Source of the DNA: Lientehia sp934351765
GTDB lineage: Bacteria; Bacillota; Clostridia; Lachnospirales; Lachnospiraceae
Assembly (NCBI RefSeq): GCF_052118925.1
Contig: NZ_JBQKGG010000003.1
Coordinates: 1 to 64,000 of the forward strand
Reading direction: 5' to 3'
Length of the DNA stretch: 64,000 nt
Below, one piece after another: positions 51,341 to 59,967 of this stretch (position 1 is the stretch's first letter; the number at the start of each line of letters is the position of its first letter). The notes under the pieces are model-generated. The model worked only from the letters and a program-made list of their open reading frames with translations. It was not told the origin of the DNA and did not search any database. A program made the translations under genes and the position numbers.

Positions 51341-52714
51341 ATGGAAGGGAAAAAGAAAAGGAAGCAGGTAGATATGCTGCATGGCAGCCTGTTGGATAAG
51401 ATTTTACTGTTTGCGCTGCCACTGGCAGCCAGCAGTATCTTACAGCAGCTGTTCAATTCGGTGGATGTGGCTGTGGTCGGCCGGTTTGCCAGCAGTCAGG
51501 CGCAGGCGGCGGTAGGCTGTAACGGGCCGGTTGTCAACCTGATGATCAATCTGTTTGTAGGTATCTCGGTGGGAACCAATGTGGTGATTGCCAATTACAT
51601 TGGTCAGAAAAAGACTGACCGGATCCATGACGCAGTACATACCTCAATTCTTCTGGCACTTATCTGTGGTGTGATTATGATGGTCCTGGGAATGTTCATT
51701 GCAAGGCCAATCCTGGAGCTTATGGATACACCGGCAGATGTTTTGGAGTATGCAGTTCTGTATCTGCGGATTTATTTTGTGGGCATGCCGTTTATTATGG
51801 TATATAATTTTGGCGCAGCGGTTCTTCGGAGTATCGGTGATACCAGACGTCCGTTGTATTGTCTGGTGCTTTCCGGCATCATCAATGCGATTCTGAACCT
51901 GGTCCTGGTGATCGGATTCAAGATGGGAGTGGAGGGTGTAGCGATTCCGACGGTGCTCTCCAATGTGGTCAGTGCGGGAATGGTATGGTATTTTCTGACC
52001 CATGAGACCGGAGCAATCCGTCTGGAGCCGAAGAAACTGTCAATAAAGAAGCAGGAGCTGGTGCTTATGCTTCAGATCGGAGTTCCGGCCGGACTGCAGA
52101 ATATGGTATTTTCTGTCGCCAATGTCTTTATTCAGGCATCACTGAACGGATTTGGATCTGATGCGGTGGCAGGCTCTGCGGTCGGAATCAACTGCGAATA
52201 TTATACCTATTACATGATTACTGCGTTTAACCAGGCAGCAGTGACCTTCATCAGCCAGAATTTCGGAGCCGGCTTCAAGGATCGCTGCAAGAAGGTATTT
52301 CGTCTGACAATGGCTTCCAGCATGATCATTACAGCGCTTATGAGCCTTGCATTTATTTTTGGGCGTGTGCCGTTTGTGGCATTGTTTACGGGACAACAGG
52401 CAGTGGCAGAGTTTGCGTATGTGAGGATCCTTCATATTATGCCGCTGTATATTCTCATCAATACCTATGAAATTGGCGGCTCGGCACTGCGAGGTGTAGG
52501 ATGTTCCATGACGCCGGCCATTTTGACTGTGTTTGGAACCTGTGTACTTCGTTTAATCTGGATTTACACAGTCTGCCCGCGGTATCATACGCTGGATATG
52601 CTGTTTAATGTATATCCGATTTCCTGGTTTGTAACGGGGGCAGCGGTTCTGATCGCATACGTTCTGGTATGGGGAAGAATTGATAAGGGCATCAAGGGGA
52701 GAACTGCATTATGA
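51341..52714 (+). CDS. MATE family efflux transporter
   Basis: 457 residues with twelve membrane helices in two similar halves. KILLFALPLAASSILQQLFNSVDVAVVGRFASSQAQAAVG is the characteristic MATE start, and LQIGVPAGLQNMVFSVANVFIQASLNGFG is the matching motif in the second half. MATE proteins use sodium or proton gradients to expel cationic drugs and metabolites. Substrate is unknown. AAAGGAATGGAG lies before the ATG, and a hairpin stands in the leader. The ketopantoate-reductase-like gene overlaps its stop by four bases, so the two are co-translated. Confidence 0.92.
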   Translation: MEGKKKRKQVDMLHGSLLDKILLFALPLAASSILQQLFNSVDVAVVGRFASSQAQAAVGCNGPVVNLMINLFVGISVGTNVVIANYIGQKKTDRIHDAVHTSILLALICGVIMMVLGMFIARPILELMDTPADVLEYAVLYLRIYFVGMPFIMVYNFGAAVLRSIGDTRRPLYCLVLSGIINAILNLVLVIGFKMGVEGVAIPTVLSNVVSAGMVWYFLTHETGAIRLEPKKLSIKKQELVLMLQIGVPAGLQNMVFSVANVFIQASLNGFGSDAVAGSAVGINCEYYTYYMITAFNQAAVTFISQNFGAGFKDRCKKVFRLTMASSMIITALMSLAFIFGRVPFVALFTGQQAVAEFAYVRILHIMPLYILINTYEIGGSALRGVGCSMTPAILTVFGTCVLRLIWIYTVCPRYHTLDMLFNVYPISWFVTGAAVLIAYVLVWGRIDKGIKGRTAL

Positions 52715-53643
52715 AAAAGGAACTGAACTATCTGGTGATCGGGGCCGGAGGAACCGGCGGCTGCATTGCGGCATATCTGACGCGGGGCGGGAAGCATACC
52801 GTGGTGATCGCCCGCGGGGCGCATCTGGAGGCAATGAAGAAACAGGGACTGGAGATCCGAAAGCCTCATGAGCAGTGGACGGCTCCGGTTCATGCGATGA
52901 CGGAGCAGGAATACCTGGAGTGCGGCGGGAAAGCAGATATTATCTTTGTCTGCGTGAAGGGGTATTCACTGGACAGTGTGTATGACTGTATCAGGCGGGC
53001 GTCTCACAAAGAGACAGTTGTGATCCCTATTTTAAACATTTACGGTACCGGGGAACAGATGCAGAGGAAGCTTCCGGAGCTGACCGTGTTAAATGGCTGT
53101 ATCTATGTGGCGGCGGCCATTGAGAAGCCGGGAATGATCCGTCAGAACGGAGATATTTTCCGGATTGTTTACGGGCGGCTGGATGGAGATGTGACAAGCC
53201 CGGTGTTAAAGCAGGTGGAGCAGGATCTCCGGGATTCGGGGATTACGCCCATCTTTACGGATCAGGTGCAGCGTGATACGCTTCAGAAATTTTCGTTTGT
53301 ATCGCCGATGGCGGCAGCAGGAGCGTATGGGGACTGGAGTGCTGGAGATTATAAACAGGACGGGGAAGCGAGAGCATTGTTTATCCGCTGTGTGAAAGAA
53401 ATTGATGCGCTGGCGTGCGCCATGGGGATCCCGTTCCCGGTGGATATTGTGAAAACAAACATGACGATTATGAATGGGCTGGATGATGAGTGTACAGCGT
53501 CTCTGCAGAAGGATCTGAAAAAGGACGGTACGACCGAGGCGGACGGACTGATTTCGGAGGTGGTCCGCATGGGAGAGCGCTTTGGCGTGGAAACGCCGGC
53601 CTACCGTATGATCGCAGAAAAAATCTGCGGATTTCGGGGATAA
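52711..53643 (+). CDS. ketopantoate reductase family protein
   Basis: 310 residues. YLVIGAGGTGGCIAAYLTRGG is the nucleotide-binding fingerprint of the ApbA/PanE family. IIFVCVKGYSLDSV and LNGCIYVAAAIEKPGMIRQNG follow the family pattern, and the C-terminal domain has QKFSFVSPMAAAGAYGDWSAGDYKQD and the late PDE-like region (MNGLDDECTASLQKDLKKDGTTEADGL). PanE reduces 2-dehydropantoate for pantothenate synthesis. Many relatives have other or unknown substrates, and the position after a MATE exporter gives no support for the classical role. Translation is coupled by ATGA overlap. Confidence 0.85.
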   Translation: MKKELNYLVIGAGGTGGCIAAYLTRGGKHTVVIARGAHLEAMKKQGLEIRKPHEQWTAPVHAMTEQEYLECGGKADIIFVCVKGYSLDSVYDCIRRASHKETVVIPILNIYGTGEQMQRKLPELTVLNGCIYVAAAIEKPGMIRQNGDIFRIVYGRLDGDVTSPVLKQVEQDLRDSGITPIFTDQVQRDTLQKFSFVSPMAAAGAYGDWSAGDYKQDGEARALFIRCVKEIDALACAMGIPFPVDIVKTNMTIMNGLDDECTASLQKDLKKDGTTEADGLISEVVRMGERFGVETPAYRMIAEKICGFRG

Positions 53644-53694
53644 CCATAGCCTGGAATAACCGGGGAGGCCGATCATGATACAAAAAGAAGGGGG

Positions 53695-54219
53695 CTAACG
53701 GTAGAGCTCATCCAGGACGGAGGCAAGATCCTCGATGGATTCCCGGTAACCGCCGTCTGCCCAGGCAATATAAAGACTGATGATGGAGCCGGTGAAGGAG
53801 ATCAGGTGAAGACGTTCCTGTTCTGTTTCATAGCTCCATTTTTTTAAAATAAACCGCATGAGATACTCGATGAAAATGTTTCCGAACCCACAGTGGATCA
53901 GGCTGTCAAAGAAATCCCGATAGCGGAACCAGTACTGGAAGCAGTGGATCATATGGTTTTTGTCAAAGTAGTTTCCGTTTTTCTGATCTTCCGTTTCCTC
54001 TTTTCCGTATTCCTCCAGAAGCTCCAGCAGGCGGGAGGAAAACACCTCTTCCTTGGAGGCATAGTTCCGGTAGAAGGTCATGCGGGAAACCCCGGCACGG
54101 TCACAAAGCTCTGAGACCGTGATGGCAGATAAGGGCTTTTCTTTTGTCAGAACAAGCAGCGCGTCAACGATACATTCTCTGGCAAAGCGGCCGGAGACGG
54201 ATTTCTTCTTCTGGTTCAT
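53695..54219 (-). CDS. TetR/AcrR family transcriptional regulator
   Basis: 174 residues on the minus strand. The N-terminal helix-turn-helix has RECIVDALLVLTKEKPLSAITVSELCDRAGVSRMTFYRNYASKEEVF, the TetR signature. The C-terminal ligand-binding part ends in IISLYIAWADGGYRESIEDLASVL, similar to the TetR_C_33 type. AAAGGA precedes the start. A perfect palindrome in the divergent gap (54292-54312) is a likely operator, and a TGTAACA half-site covers its own probable -10 box, so autoregulation is expected. Target genes may be itself, degV, or the convergent MATE/reductase operon. The ligand is unknown. Confidence 0.88.
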   Translation of the reverse strand: MNQKKKSVSGRFARECIVDALLVLTKEKPLSAITVSELCDRAGVSRMTFYRNYASKEEVFSSRLLELLEEYGKEETEDQKNGNYFDKNHMIHCFQYWFRYRDFFDSLIHCGFGNIFIEYLMRFILKKWSYETEQERLHLISFTGSIISLYIAWADGGYRESIEDLASVLDELYR

Positions 54220-54249
54220 GAGTGTCCTTTCTGAAACAATGATTCTGAT

Positions 54250-54312
54250 ATTGTAACAGTTTGAAATTTCTGATTGAAATAAGCCTGTAAAAATGTTACA
54301 ATCTGTAACATT
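54250..54312. promoter_or_regulatory. TetR-type operator in the divergent gap
   Basis: Arms AATGTTACA and TGTAACATT with ATC between form a perfect palindrome at 54292-54312. A single TGTAACA half-site at 54252-54258 overlaps a TACAAT (complement of 54250-54255) that could be the -10 of the regulator gene. Confidence 0.65.
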
Positions 54313-54419
54313 AGAGTGGGAAGCTCTTTTCTAATTATAAAAGAAGAAACAGAGAATGGCAAGGCACGGGATTTGTTTCATGGAGTCCGGTGCAGTTTGA
54401 ACGATAAGGAAGGTTGCGG

Positions 54420-55277
54420 ATGAAAACAGTAGTGGTTACAGACACAAACAGCGGGATTACCGGAGAGGAAGCGGCAGCACGCGGAATCTATCTGATCTCC
54501 ATGCCGGTGATCATCGACGGAGAAAGCTATTTTGAGGGACAGAGTATCACAGAGGAACAGTTTTATGCGGCACTGACCGGAGAAAGGAAGGTTTCGACCT
54601 CCATGCCGTCTCCCGGAGATGTGATGGAGCTGTGGGATAAGGCACTTTCGGAGCATGAGGAGCTGATCTATATTCCCATGTCCAGCGGTCTCAGCCATTC
54701 CTGCAGCGTGGCTCAGGGGCTTGCGGAGGATTATGACGGGCGGGTGCAGGTGGCAGATAACCACAGGATCTCTGTAACCATGCGGGAATCGGTGTTCATG
54801 GCGGCAGATCTGGCGGATCAGGGCCGGTCGGCAAAGGAGATTAAGGAAGCACTGGAGCAGGATGCCTATAATTCCAGTATTTATATTTCCGTTGATACGC
54901 TGATTTATCTGAAACGGGGAGGAAGGATCACACCGGCGGCTGCCATGCTTGGCTCGGTTCTGAACATCAAACCGATCCTGACCATTCAGGGGGAACGGCT
55001 GGATTCCTTTGCAAAGGCACGCAGCATGAAAAAATGCCGGGAGAAGATGATCGATGCCATCCGAAATGATTATGAAAAGCGATTTGCTGACGAAGATCCG
55101 GCAAAGCTTCGGATCGGCACCGCAGGAGCCGGACTGACAAAGGAAGAAGCGGAGATCTGGCGAAGCGCTGTGGCAGAGGCATTTCCCCAGGCAGATGTTT
55201 ACTACAATCCTCTGTCGGTGAGCATCGGCTGTCATGTGGGGCCGGGAGCGTATGGGATCGGGATCAGTTTTCGGTAG
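54420..55277 (+). CDS. DegV family fatty-acid-binding protein
   Basis: 285 residues from the ATG at 54420 (AAGGAAGG upstream). An earlier TTG at 54414 overlaps that site and is unlikely. VVVTDTNSGITGEEAAARGIYLI, VSTSMPSPGDVMELWD, IYIPMSSGLSHSCSVAQGLAEDY and VDTLIYLKRGGRITPAAAMLGSVLNIKPILTI are the DegV signatures. DegV proteins bind fatty acids, and in FakB form hand them to the FakA kinase. The serine and threonine pocket residues in SMPSPGD and MSSGLS are present. No fakA gene is in the window. It is divergent from the TetR gene. Confidence 0.93.
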   Translation: MKTVVVTDTNSGITGEEAAARGIYLISMPVIIDGESYFEGQSITEEQFYAALTGERKVSTSMPSPGDVMELWDKALSEHEELIYIPMSSGLSHSCSVAQGLAEDYDGRVQVADNHRISVTMRESVFMAADLADQGRSAKEIKEALEQDAYNSSIYISVDTLIYLKRGGRITPAAAMLGSVLNIKPILTIQGERLDSFAKARSMKKCREKMIDAIRNDYEKRFADEDPAKLRIGTAGAGLTKEEAEIWRSAVAEAFPQADVYYNPLSVSIGCHVGPGAYGIGISFR

Positions 55278-55330
55278 GAAAGCATATAAGCCTGCGTCAG
55301 ATCTTTCACGTGGGATCCCTGGTATCAGAA

Positions 55331-55378
55331 AAAACAGACTGTCTTTTGCGGTGATGAGCCGTGGGACAGTCTGTTTTG
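55331..55378. terminator. bidirectional terminator between degV and the VOC gene
   Basis: AAAACAGACTGTC (55331-55343) pairs perfectly with GACAGTCTGTTTT (55365-55377). There are T-runs on both strands (six T on the minus strand), so it can stop transcription from both convergent genes. Confidence 0.85.
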
Positions 55379-55460
55379 TTGTATCTGCGATATGCAGGTG
55401 AATTCCATACGATTCACGTGTTTAAATGCTGGGTGAAACCTGTTTTGAACCCTGCAGCGC

Positions 55461-55853
55461 CTACAGTACCTGGCAGAATTCCAGCTGTTCGCCGGTGGGG
55501 CTGGCGATTTTGAAGTAACGGACGCCGTTTGCCCAGAACTGGGGGATTCCTTCGATGCCGTCGGTGGTGATGGTATAGCCCTGCTCTACACAGAACTTGT
55601 AGTCGGCCTCGATGTCCTGAGAATCAAAGCTGTAATGATCGATCTTTCCGGCAGCAGCTTCGGGGAGAAGCGGATTTGCCTGGAACATTTCATACATCAC
55701 ATCATCATTCTTTAAAAAATAAACGTTGGTGCCGTCGTCGCCCTTGAACTTTCCGGCAACCTCAAAGCCGAGGACGTCGATGTACCACTGTGCGTCCTTT
55801 TCCACATCATTGGTGGCCAGACCGATATGACCCATTTTTCTGTTTTTAATCAT
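55461..55853 (-). CDS. VOC (glyoxalase/bleomycin resistance) superfamily protein
   Basis: 130 residues on the minus strand, the size of a single VOC module pair. KMGHIGLATNDVEKDAQWYIDVLGFEVAGKF opens the first beta-alpha-beta-beta-beta unit, and KIDHYSFDSQDIEADYKFCVEQGY opens the second. FKIASPTGEQLEFCQV ends the second, with H and E in the usual metal-ligand positions. VOC proteins range from lactoylglutathione lyases to antibiotic-binding proteins, and this one cannot be assigned further. A strong ribosome binding site (AAGGAGG) precedes the start. Confidence 0.85.
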   Translation of the reverse strand: MIKNRKMGHIGLATNDVEKDAQWYIDVLGFEVAGKFKGDDGTNVYFLKNDDVMYEMFQANPLLPEAAAGKIDHYSFDSQDIEADYKFCVEQGYTITTDGIEGIPQFWANGVRYFKIASPTGEQLEFCQVL

Positions 55854-55989
55854 GAGAATATCCTCCTTATCAAATCGTTATCCCTATTTTACTTCTTTCT
55901 CTTGGATTCGGCAAGTAAAAGTGCTATGCTAAAACAACGAGGAAGCCTGCACCGCATAAGTGCAGTGCTTTCAATTACGGAGGCAGAAC

Positions 55990-58098
55990 ATGAAGATACA
56001 GGAGGAGATCCTGCGGCGGCTGGACACGGAGTATTCCTGCCGGCTGGCAAAGGAGATGGAGCAGTTTAAATGCAACGAGGTTCTGGGCTATCGGAGTGCA
56101 GGATCGCGGGCGGAGTTTGAAACCGGGGAGTTTCTGGCACAGGAAATGCGGCGGATCGGTCTTACGCAGGTGCAGAAGGACGCGGTGACCGTGGACGGCT
56201 GGGAGTTTAAGCGGGCAGTGCTGTCCTATAAGGCGGAGGACGGAACGGAGCGGAAGCTGGAGCTGGGGGCTTATCAGACCACCATGGTGACAGACGGTTT
56301 TCAGGAGTTTTCGCTGGTTTACGCCGGAAAAGGCACAGAGGCGGACTATGACGGACTGGATGTGACGGGAAAGCTGGTGCTGGCGGACATCAACCAGCGG
56401 GACGAGTGGTGGATCAACTACCCGGTTTACCAGGCACATTTAAAGGGTGCTGCGGCACTGCTTGCGGTTCAGGACGGCGGCTATGGAGAGATTGATGACG
56501 GGGCTCTTAATGCCCAGGATATTGCGGGACCGGAGTATGCACCGGCCTTTTCGGTTTCCAGAAAGGACGCCAGGGAGCTGAAGGAGCTGCTTCGAAAAAA
56601 AGGCGAGCTTCCGGTACGGTTTTATGCCGATACAAGAGTCATGCGCGGCTGCACCACCTACAACATTGAGGGGCGGATCGAGGGCATACATAAGGATCGG
56701 CTGGTGCTTCTGTCGGCCCATTACGATTCCTATTTCAGCGGATTCCAGGATGACAACACGGCCGTTGCCATGATGCTCGGCATTGCAAAGGCGTTTCTGG
56801 AAAGCGGGTACAGGCCGCGGAATACCATTGTCTTCTGTGCCATGGCGGCAGAGGAATGGGGGGTGGCGGATTCTAACTTTGACTGGTCCACGGGGGCCTA
56901 TGAGCAGGTCTTTACGGCGCACCCGGAATGGGCAGGTACGGTTATTGCGGATCTGAATTTTGAGCTTCCGGCACTGGCGCACGGTACGCGGGCACGGATC
57001 CGGAGCTGTTATGAATACCGGAAATATCTGGAGGAGTTTCTGGAGGAGCTGCCGGCGCTGACTCGTGCATATCCGGAGGAGACGACGGTAACAGCGCCCA
57101 TCGAGACCTGGTCCGATGATTTTTCCATGGCCATTGCGGGGCTTCCGTCCATGGTCAATGATTTCACCGGCGGCAGCTTTATGGACACCCATTATCATTC
57201 CCAGTTTGACAACGATGAGTTTTATGACAGGCAGGTTTACCGTCTCCATCATGAGCTGTTTGCGTTACTGATCGAGGCACTGGACCGGACGGCGGTGGTT
57301 CCGCTGGATTTTTCACCGGTCATGAAGCGGGCGGCGGAGGCTCTGGACGGAGAGCTTTTATCGGAAGCCGGAATCAGCGAAGCACAGCCGGTCAGCCGGG
57401 GCGCAGGCGATGATACCGGAAAAAGAAAAACGGAAGCGGAGACAGAAGCAATCCCGCAGGAATCGTTCTGTACGCCGAAGCAGGTCCGGGAGGCATTAAA
57501 GACGCAGGAGGAGCGTGAGCGGGAGGCATACAGACAGATTCGTGCACTCAACCGCCGTTACAGCGCACTCCTCGAGGCCGGAGAGGAGAAGGAAGCGGAG
57601 CGGCTTTATGAGAAACAGCGTCCGCTGGAGAAGGCATTATTAAAGAAATTCAAGGCGGAGCAGGATACGCTCGTACGGATCGACTGGTACGGGAATGTGC
57701 GGTATCCCCATGAGATCCTGCTGGGGAATTTAAAGCTTCTGTCGGGGGCGGCGGAGAATCTGGAGAACGGCGATGTATCCAGGGCGCTTCGGAAGCTGTA
57801 CCAGGTGGACAACAATGCCTATGCGTTCATGTTTGATGAAGATGTCTACCGTCATTTTACGGATTATGTATATCATCAGCCCAGAGAGCGGCTGAAATGG
57901 GGCTATCAGCGGCTCATGCCCCATGAGAACCTGTATCATCTGGTAAAGGAGCTGCTGAAGAAAGAAAAGGAAGGAGCCTCCGAGTATGTGGGTGAGGCGG
58001 CAAGGCTTCGGGCAGCATGCGAGAAGCAGAAAGCACTGCTTGGCGAGGTGGTCTGTATGCTGGCCAAAACCGCGGAGGACTGGAATTATGACAAGTGA
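55990..58098 (+). CDS. M28 family zinc aminopeptidase-like protein with long C-terminal helical extension
   Basis: 702 residues from the ATG at 55990 (GGAGGCAG upstream). An N-terminal part with a PA-like insertion (about 110-225) leads to the M28 core: LLSAHYDSYF (about 240), FQDDNTAVAMMLGIA, MAAEEWG (about 285), IADLNFELP (about 320) and HYHSQFDNDEFYD (about 400). These supply the H, D, E, D and H ligands for two zinc ions. After about 450 comes a charged, repeat-poor linker and a helix-rich tail to 702 that is not part of normal M28 enzymes (about 450-550 residues). The GNAT gene overlaps its stop. No signal peptide, so the enzyme is probably cytoplasmic. Confidence 0.85.
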   Translation: MKIQEEILRRLDTEYSCRLAKEMEQFKCNEVLGYRSAGSRAEFETGEFLAQEMRRIGLTQVQKDAVTVDGWEFKRAVLSYKAEDGTERKLELGAYQTTMVTDGFQEFSLVYAGKGTEADYDGLDVTGKLVLADINQRDEWWINYPVYQAHLKGAAALLAVQDGGYGEIDDGALNAQDIAGPEYAPAFSVSRKDARELKELLRKKGELPVRFYADTRVMRGCTTYNIEGRIEGIHKDRLVLLSAHYDSYFSGFQDDNTAVAMMLGIAKAFLESGYRPRNTIVFCAMAAEEWGVADSNFDWSTGAYEQVFTAHPEWAGTVIADLNFELPALAHGTRARIRSCYEYRKYLEEFLEELPALTRAYPEETTVTAPIETWSDDFSMAIAGLPSMVNDFTGGSFMDTHYHSQFDNDEFYDRQVYRLHHELFALLIEALDRTAVVPLDFSPVMKRAAEALDGELLSEAGISEAQPVSRGAGDDTGKRKTEAETEAIPQESFCTPKQVREALKTQEEREREAYRQIRALNRRYSALLEAGEEKEAERLYEKQRPLEKALLKKFKAEQDTLVRIDWYGNVRYPHEILLGNLKLLSGAAENLENGDVSRALRKLYQVDNNAYAFMFDEDVYRHFTDYVYHQPRERLKWGYQRLMPHENLYHLVKELLKKEKEGASEYVGEAARLRAACEKQKALLGEVVCMLAKTAEDWNYDK

Positions 58099-58738
58099 TA
58101 AACTATATCAGGTAACGAGGGAGGATCTTCCCCAGCTGGAGAAGCTGCTCAATGTCTGCTTTGCACATGATCCGCTCTATGAGACGCTGATCCCCGATGA
58201 AGAGATCCGGAAGCGTCTCATGCCGGAGCTGTTTCAGTGTGACATGGATGAATTTTACGAGACCTGCGAGATTTTTGCGGACAGCAGGGAGTTAAACGGT
58301 GTACTGGTGGTGTCCGATGAAGCTGAGCCGTACAATGTGTTCCAGTATTACTGGAGCGAGGCAAAGGCGGCGCTCCATACCGATTCGTTCCTGATCAAAG
58401 AGGATCCGTCCATGAAAACCTTTTTCAATTTCATGAAGGGCGGCGATTATTTAAATTCCAGCTGGACCGACCAGCTTCATCAGAAGAACCGCCTTCATAT
58501 CATTTATCTGGCGGTGGATCCGCATATGCAGCACCATGGGATTGCGGCGGCACTCATCGATGAGGCTGTGGATTATGCCGAGAAGCATGGCATGATGATT
58601 TCCCTGGAGACTCACAATGAAAAGAATGTGGCATTTTATCAGCAGTTTGGATTTAAAATCTACGGCGTGGTGGAAAAGAACTTTCCGCTGAAGCAGTATT
58701 GCATGATACGGGAGCTTGGAAGTACCGGACGTATCTGA
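58088..58738 (+). CDS. GNAT family N-acetyltransferase
   Basis: 216 residues from the ATG at 58088, which lies inside the end of the M28 gene (overlap of 11 bases). LHIIYLAVDPHMQHHGIAAALIDEAVDYAEKHGMMISLETHNEKNVAFYQQFGFKI is the acetyl-CoA binding region with the Q/RxxGxG/A-type loop and the late NxxxxxFYxxxGF motif. The substrate is unknown. Overlap with the peptidase gene suggests a linked task such as handling of peptides or amino-acid derivatives, but nothing in the sequence proves it. Confidence 0.88.
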   Translation: MTSDKLYQVTREDLPQLEKLLNVCFAHDPLYETLIPDEEIRKRLMPELFQCDMDEFYETCEIFADSRELNGVLVVSDEAEPYNVFQYYWSEAKAALHTDSFLIKEDPSMKTFFNFMKGGDYLNSSWTDQLHQKNRLHIIYLAVDPHMQHHGIAAALIDEAVDYAEKHGMMISLETHNEKNVAFYQQFGFKIYGVVEKNFPLKQYCMIRELGSTGRI

Positions 58739-58774
58739 AGGAAAATCAGGTTCGTCTGCAAAGGAGGATCATAA

Positions 58775-59332
58775 GTGAGAGTGACGGTCATAAACGGAAG
58801 TCCGAGGAAAGGCGGGAACACAGCAATCATGGCAGATGCGTTTTCAGAGGGCGCACAGGAAGCAGGGCATATCGTCCGGCGGATCGATCTGGCGGATCAG
58901 CATATTGCGGGCTGTCTCGGCTGCCAGTACTGCAGAAATCATCCCGGGGAGTGTGCACAGGATGATGATATGAAACATATTCTGGAAATTCTGAATCAGA
59001 CGGATATTCTGGTACTGGCAACGCCTGTCTATTGTTTTGATATGACCGGTCAGATGAAGATCATGCTGGATCGGACATATGCAAGAGGGCGTGACGGCGC
59101 TCCAATCCGGAAAGCAGTTCTTCTGGTGGATTCCGTATCGGAAAATGTCCATCGGGCGGTGACTGCCCAGTTTGAAACCATGCTGGATTATTTCGGATGG
59201 GGAAACGGCGGAATCGAAATCATTACCGGAATGACAGTATGGAAGGATGGCGCCATGAGACATGCGAAGGGCCTGAAAAAAGTACGGGAACTGGGCAGCT
59301 CCTTACCGAAGGATATGGCCTGTCCTTTCTGA
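58775..59332 (+). CDS. NAD(P)H-dependent flavin reductase/flavodoxin-like protein
   Basis: 185 residues from a GTG start with AAGGAGG upstream. VTVINGSPRKGGNTAIMADAF is the FMN phosphate-binding loop of the NADPH-dependent FMN reductase group. CLGCQYCRNHPGECAQDDDMKHIL is the cysteine-bearing segment seen in iron-sulfur flavoprotein-like relatives. LATPVYCFDMTGQMKIMLDRTYA follows. It probably reduces small molecules using FMN, and relatives include quinone and azo reductases. It is followed by a terminator, so it ends the M28/GNAT transcription unit. Confidence 0.87.
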   Translation: MRVTVINGSPRKGGNTAIMADAFSEGAQEAGHIVRRIDLADQHIAGCLGCQYCRNHPGECAQDDDMKHILEILNQTDILVLATPVYCFDMTGQMKIMLDRTYARGRDGAPIRKAVLLVDSVSENVHRAVTAQFETMLDYFGWGNGGIEIITGMTVWKDGAMRHAKGLKKVRELGSSLPKDMACPF

Positions 59333-59379
59333 TGCCGGTTGGCTCCGCAGTGCGTGTTTTTGATATCGTCATATTCTGA

Positions 59380-59432
59380 CAGCATATTTTTCTGCATTTC
59401 TGCATTTGAATCCAGAAAAATGTGCTGTTTTT
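59380..59432 (+). terminator. Rho-independent terminator after the flavin reductase gene
   Basis: CAGCATATTTTTCTG (59380-59394) pairs with CAGAAAAATGTGCTG (59413-59427) with one wobble pair, and five T follow. Confidence 0.8.
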
Positions 59433-59487
59433 CTGTTCTGAATTGTCTTATAAGTGAGATCTCAATTTGGTGTAGGGAGGTGATGCA

Positions 59488-59967
59488 GTGGACAGGGAGA
59501 GCGTGCTGGAGCTTTATGACCGTTATGCGCAGGAGGTTTACCGGCTGTCGCTGAGCTTTCTCGGAAGGAGGGCGGACGCGGAGGATATGGTACAAAGTGT
59601 TTTTCTGCGGCTCATGGAAAAGAGGCTCGGGATCGGAAGCGGAAAGGAAAAGGCATATCTGCTGACCATGACGGCGAATCTCTGCCGGAATCAGTTGAAA
59701 TCAGCGGCGGTCCGGCTGGCGGCAGGTTATGAAGAAGGGCGTGAACCGGCGGCGGAGCTTTACACAGAGGCGGAATCCGATGTGTACCAGGCGATGATGA
59801 AGCTTCCGGAGACTTACCGCGTCTGCCTGTATCTCCATTATTATGAGGGATATGGTTATCGGGAAATCGGAAAGATGTTAAAGCTGTCATCATCGGCAGT
59901 CTCCATGCGGATCAGCCGCGGGAGAGAGGCGATGAAGCAGGTACTCAGAGAGGAGGACTGGACATGA
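59488..59967 (+). CDS. ECF-type RNA polymerase sigma factor
   Basis: 159 residues from a GTG start with GGGAGGTG upstream. Region 2 (LYDRYAQEVYRLSLSFLGRRADAEDMVQSVFLRLME) binds core RNA polymerase and the -10 box. Region 4 (MKLPETYRVCLYLHYYEGYGYREIGKMLKLSSSAVSMRISRGREAMKQVL) has the -35 helix-turn-helix. There is no region 1.1 or 3, as is normal for extracytoplasmic function sigma factors. Its last codons overlap the start of the next gene (ATGA), which encodes a membrane protein and probably regulates it. No promoter copy that matches its own regulon was recognised. Confidence 0.92.
   Translation: MDRESVLELYDRYAQEVYRLSLSFLGRRADAEDMVQSVFLRLMEKRLGIGSGKEKAYLLTMTANLCRNQLKSAAVRLAAGYEEGREPAAELYTEAESDVYQAMMKLPETYRVCLYLHYYEGYGYREIGKMLKLSSSAVSMRISRGREAMKQVLREEDWT

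Noticed and set aside
52711..53643. panE with an assured role in pantothenate synthesis
   Set aside because: The family is broad, no other pantothenate genes are nearby, and the gene is coupled to a MATE transporter, so only the family name is given.
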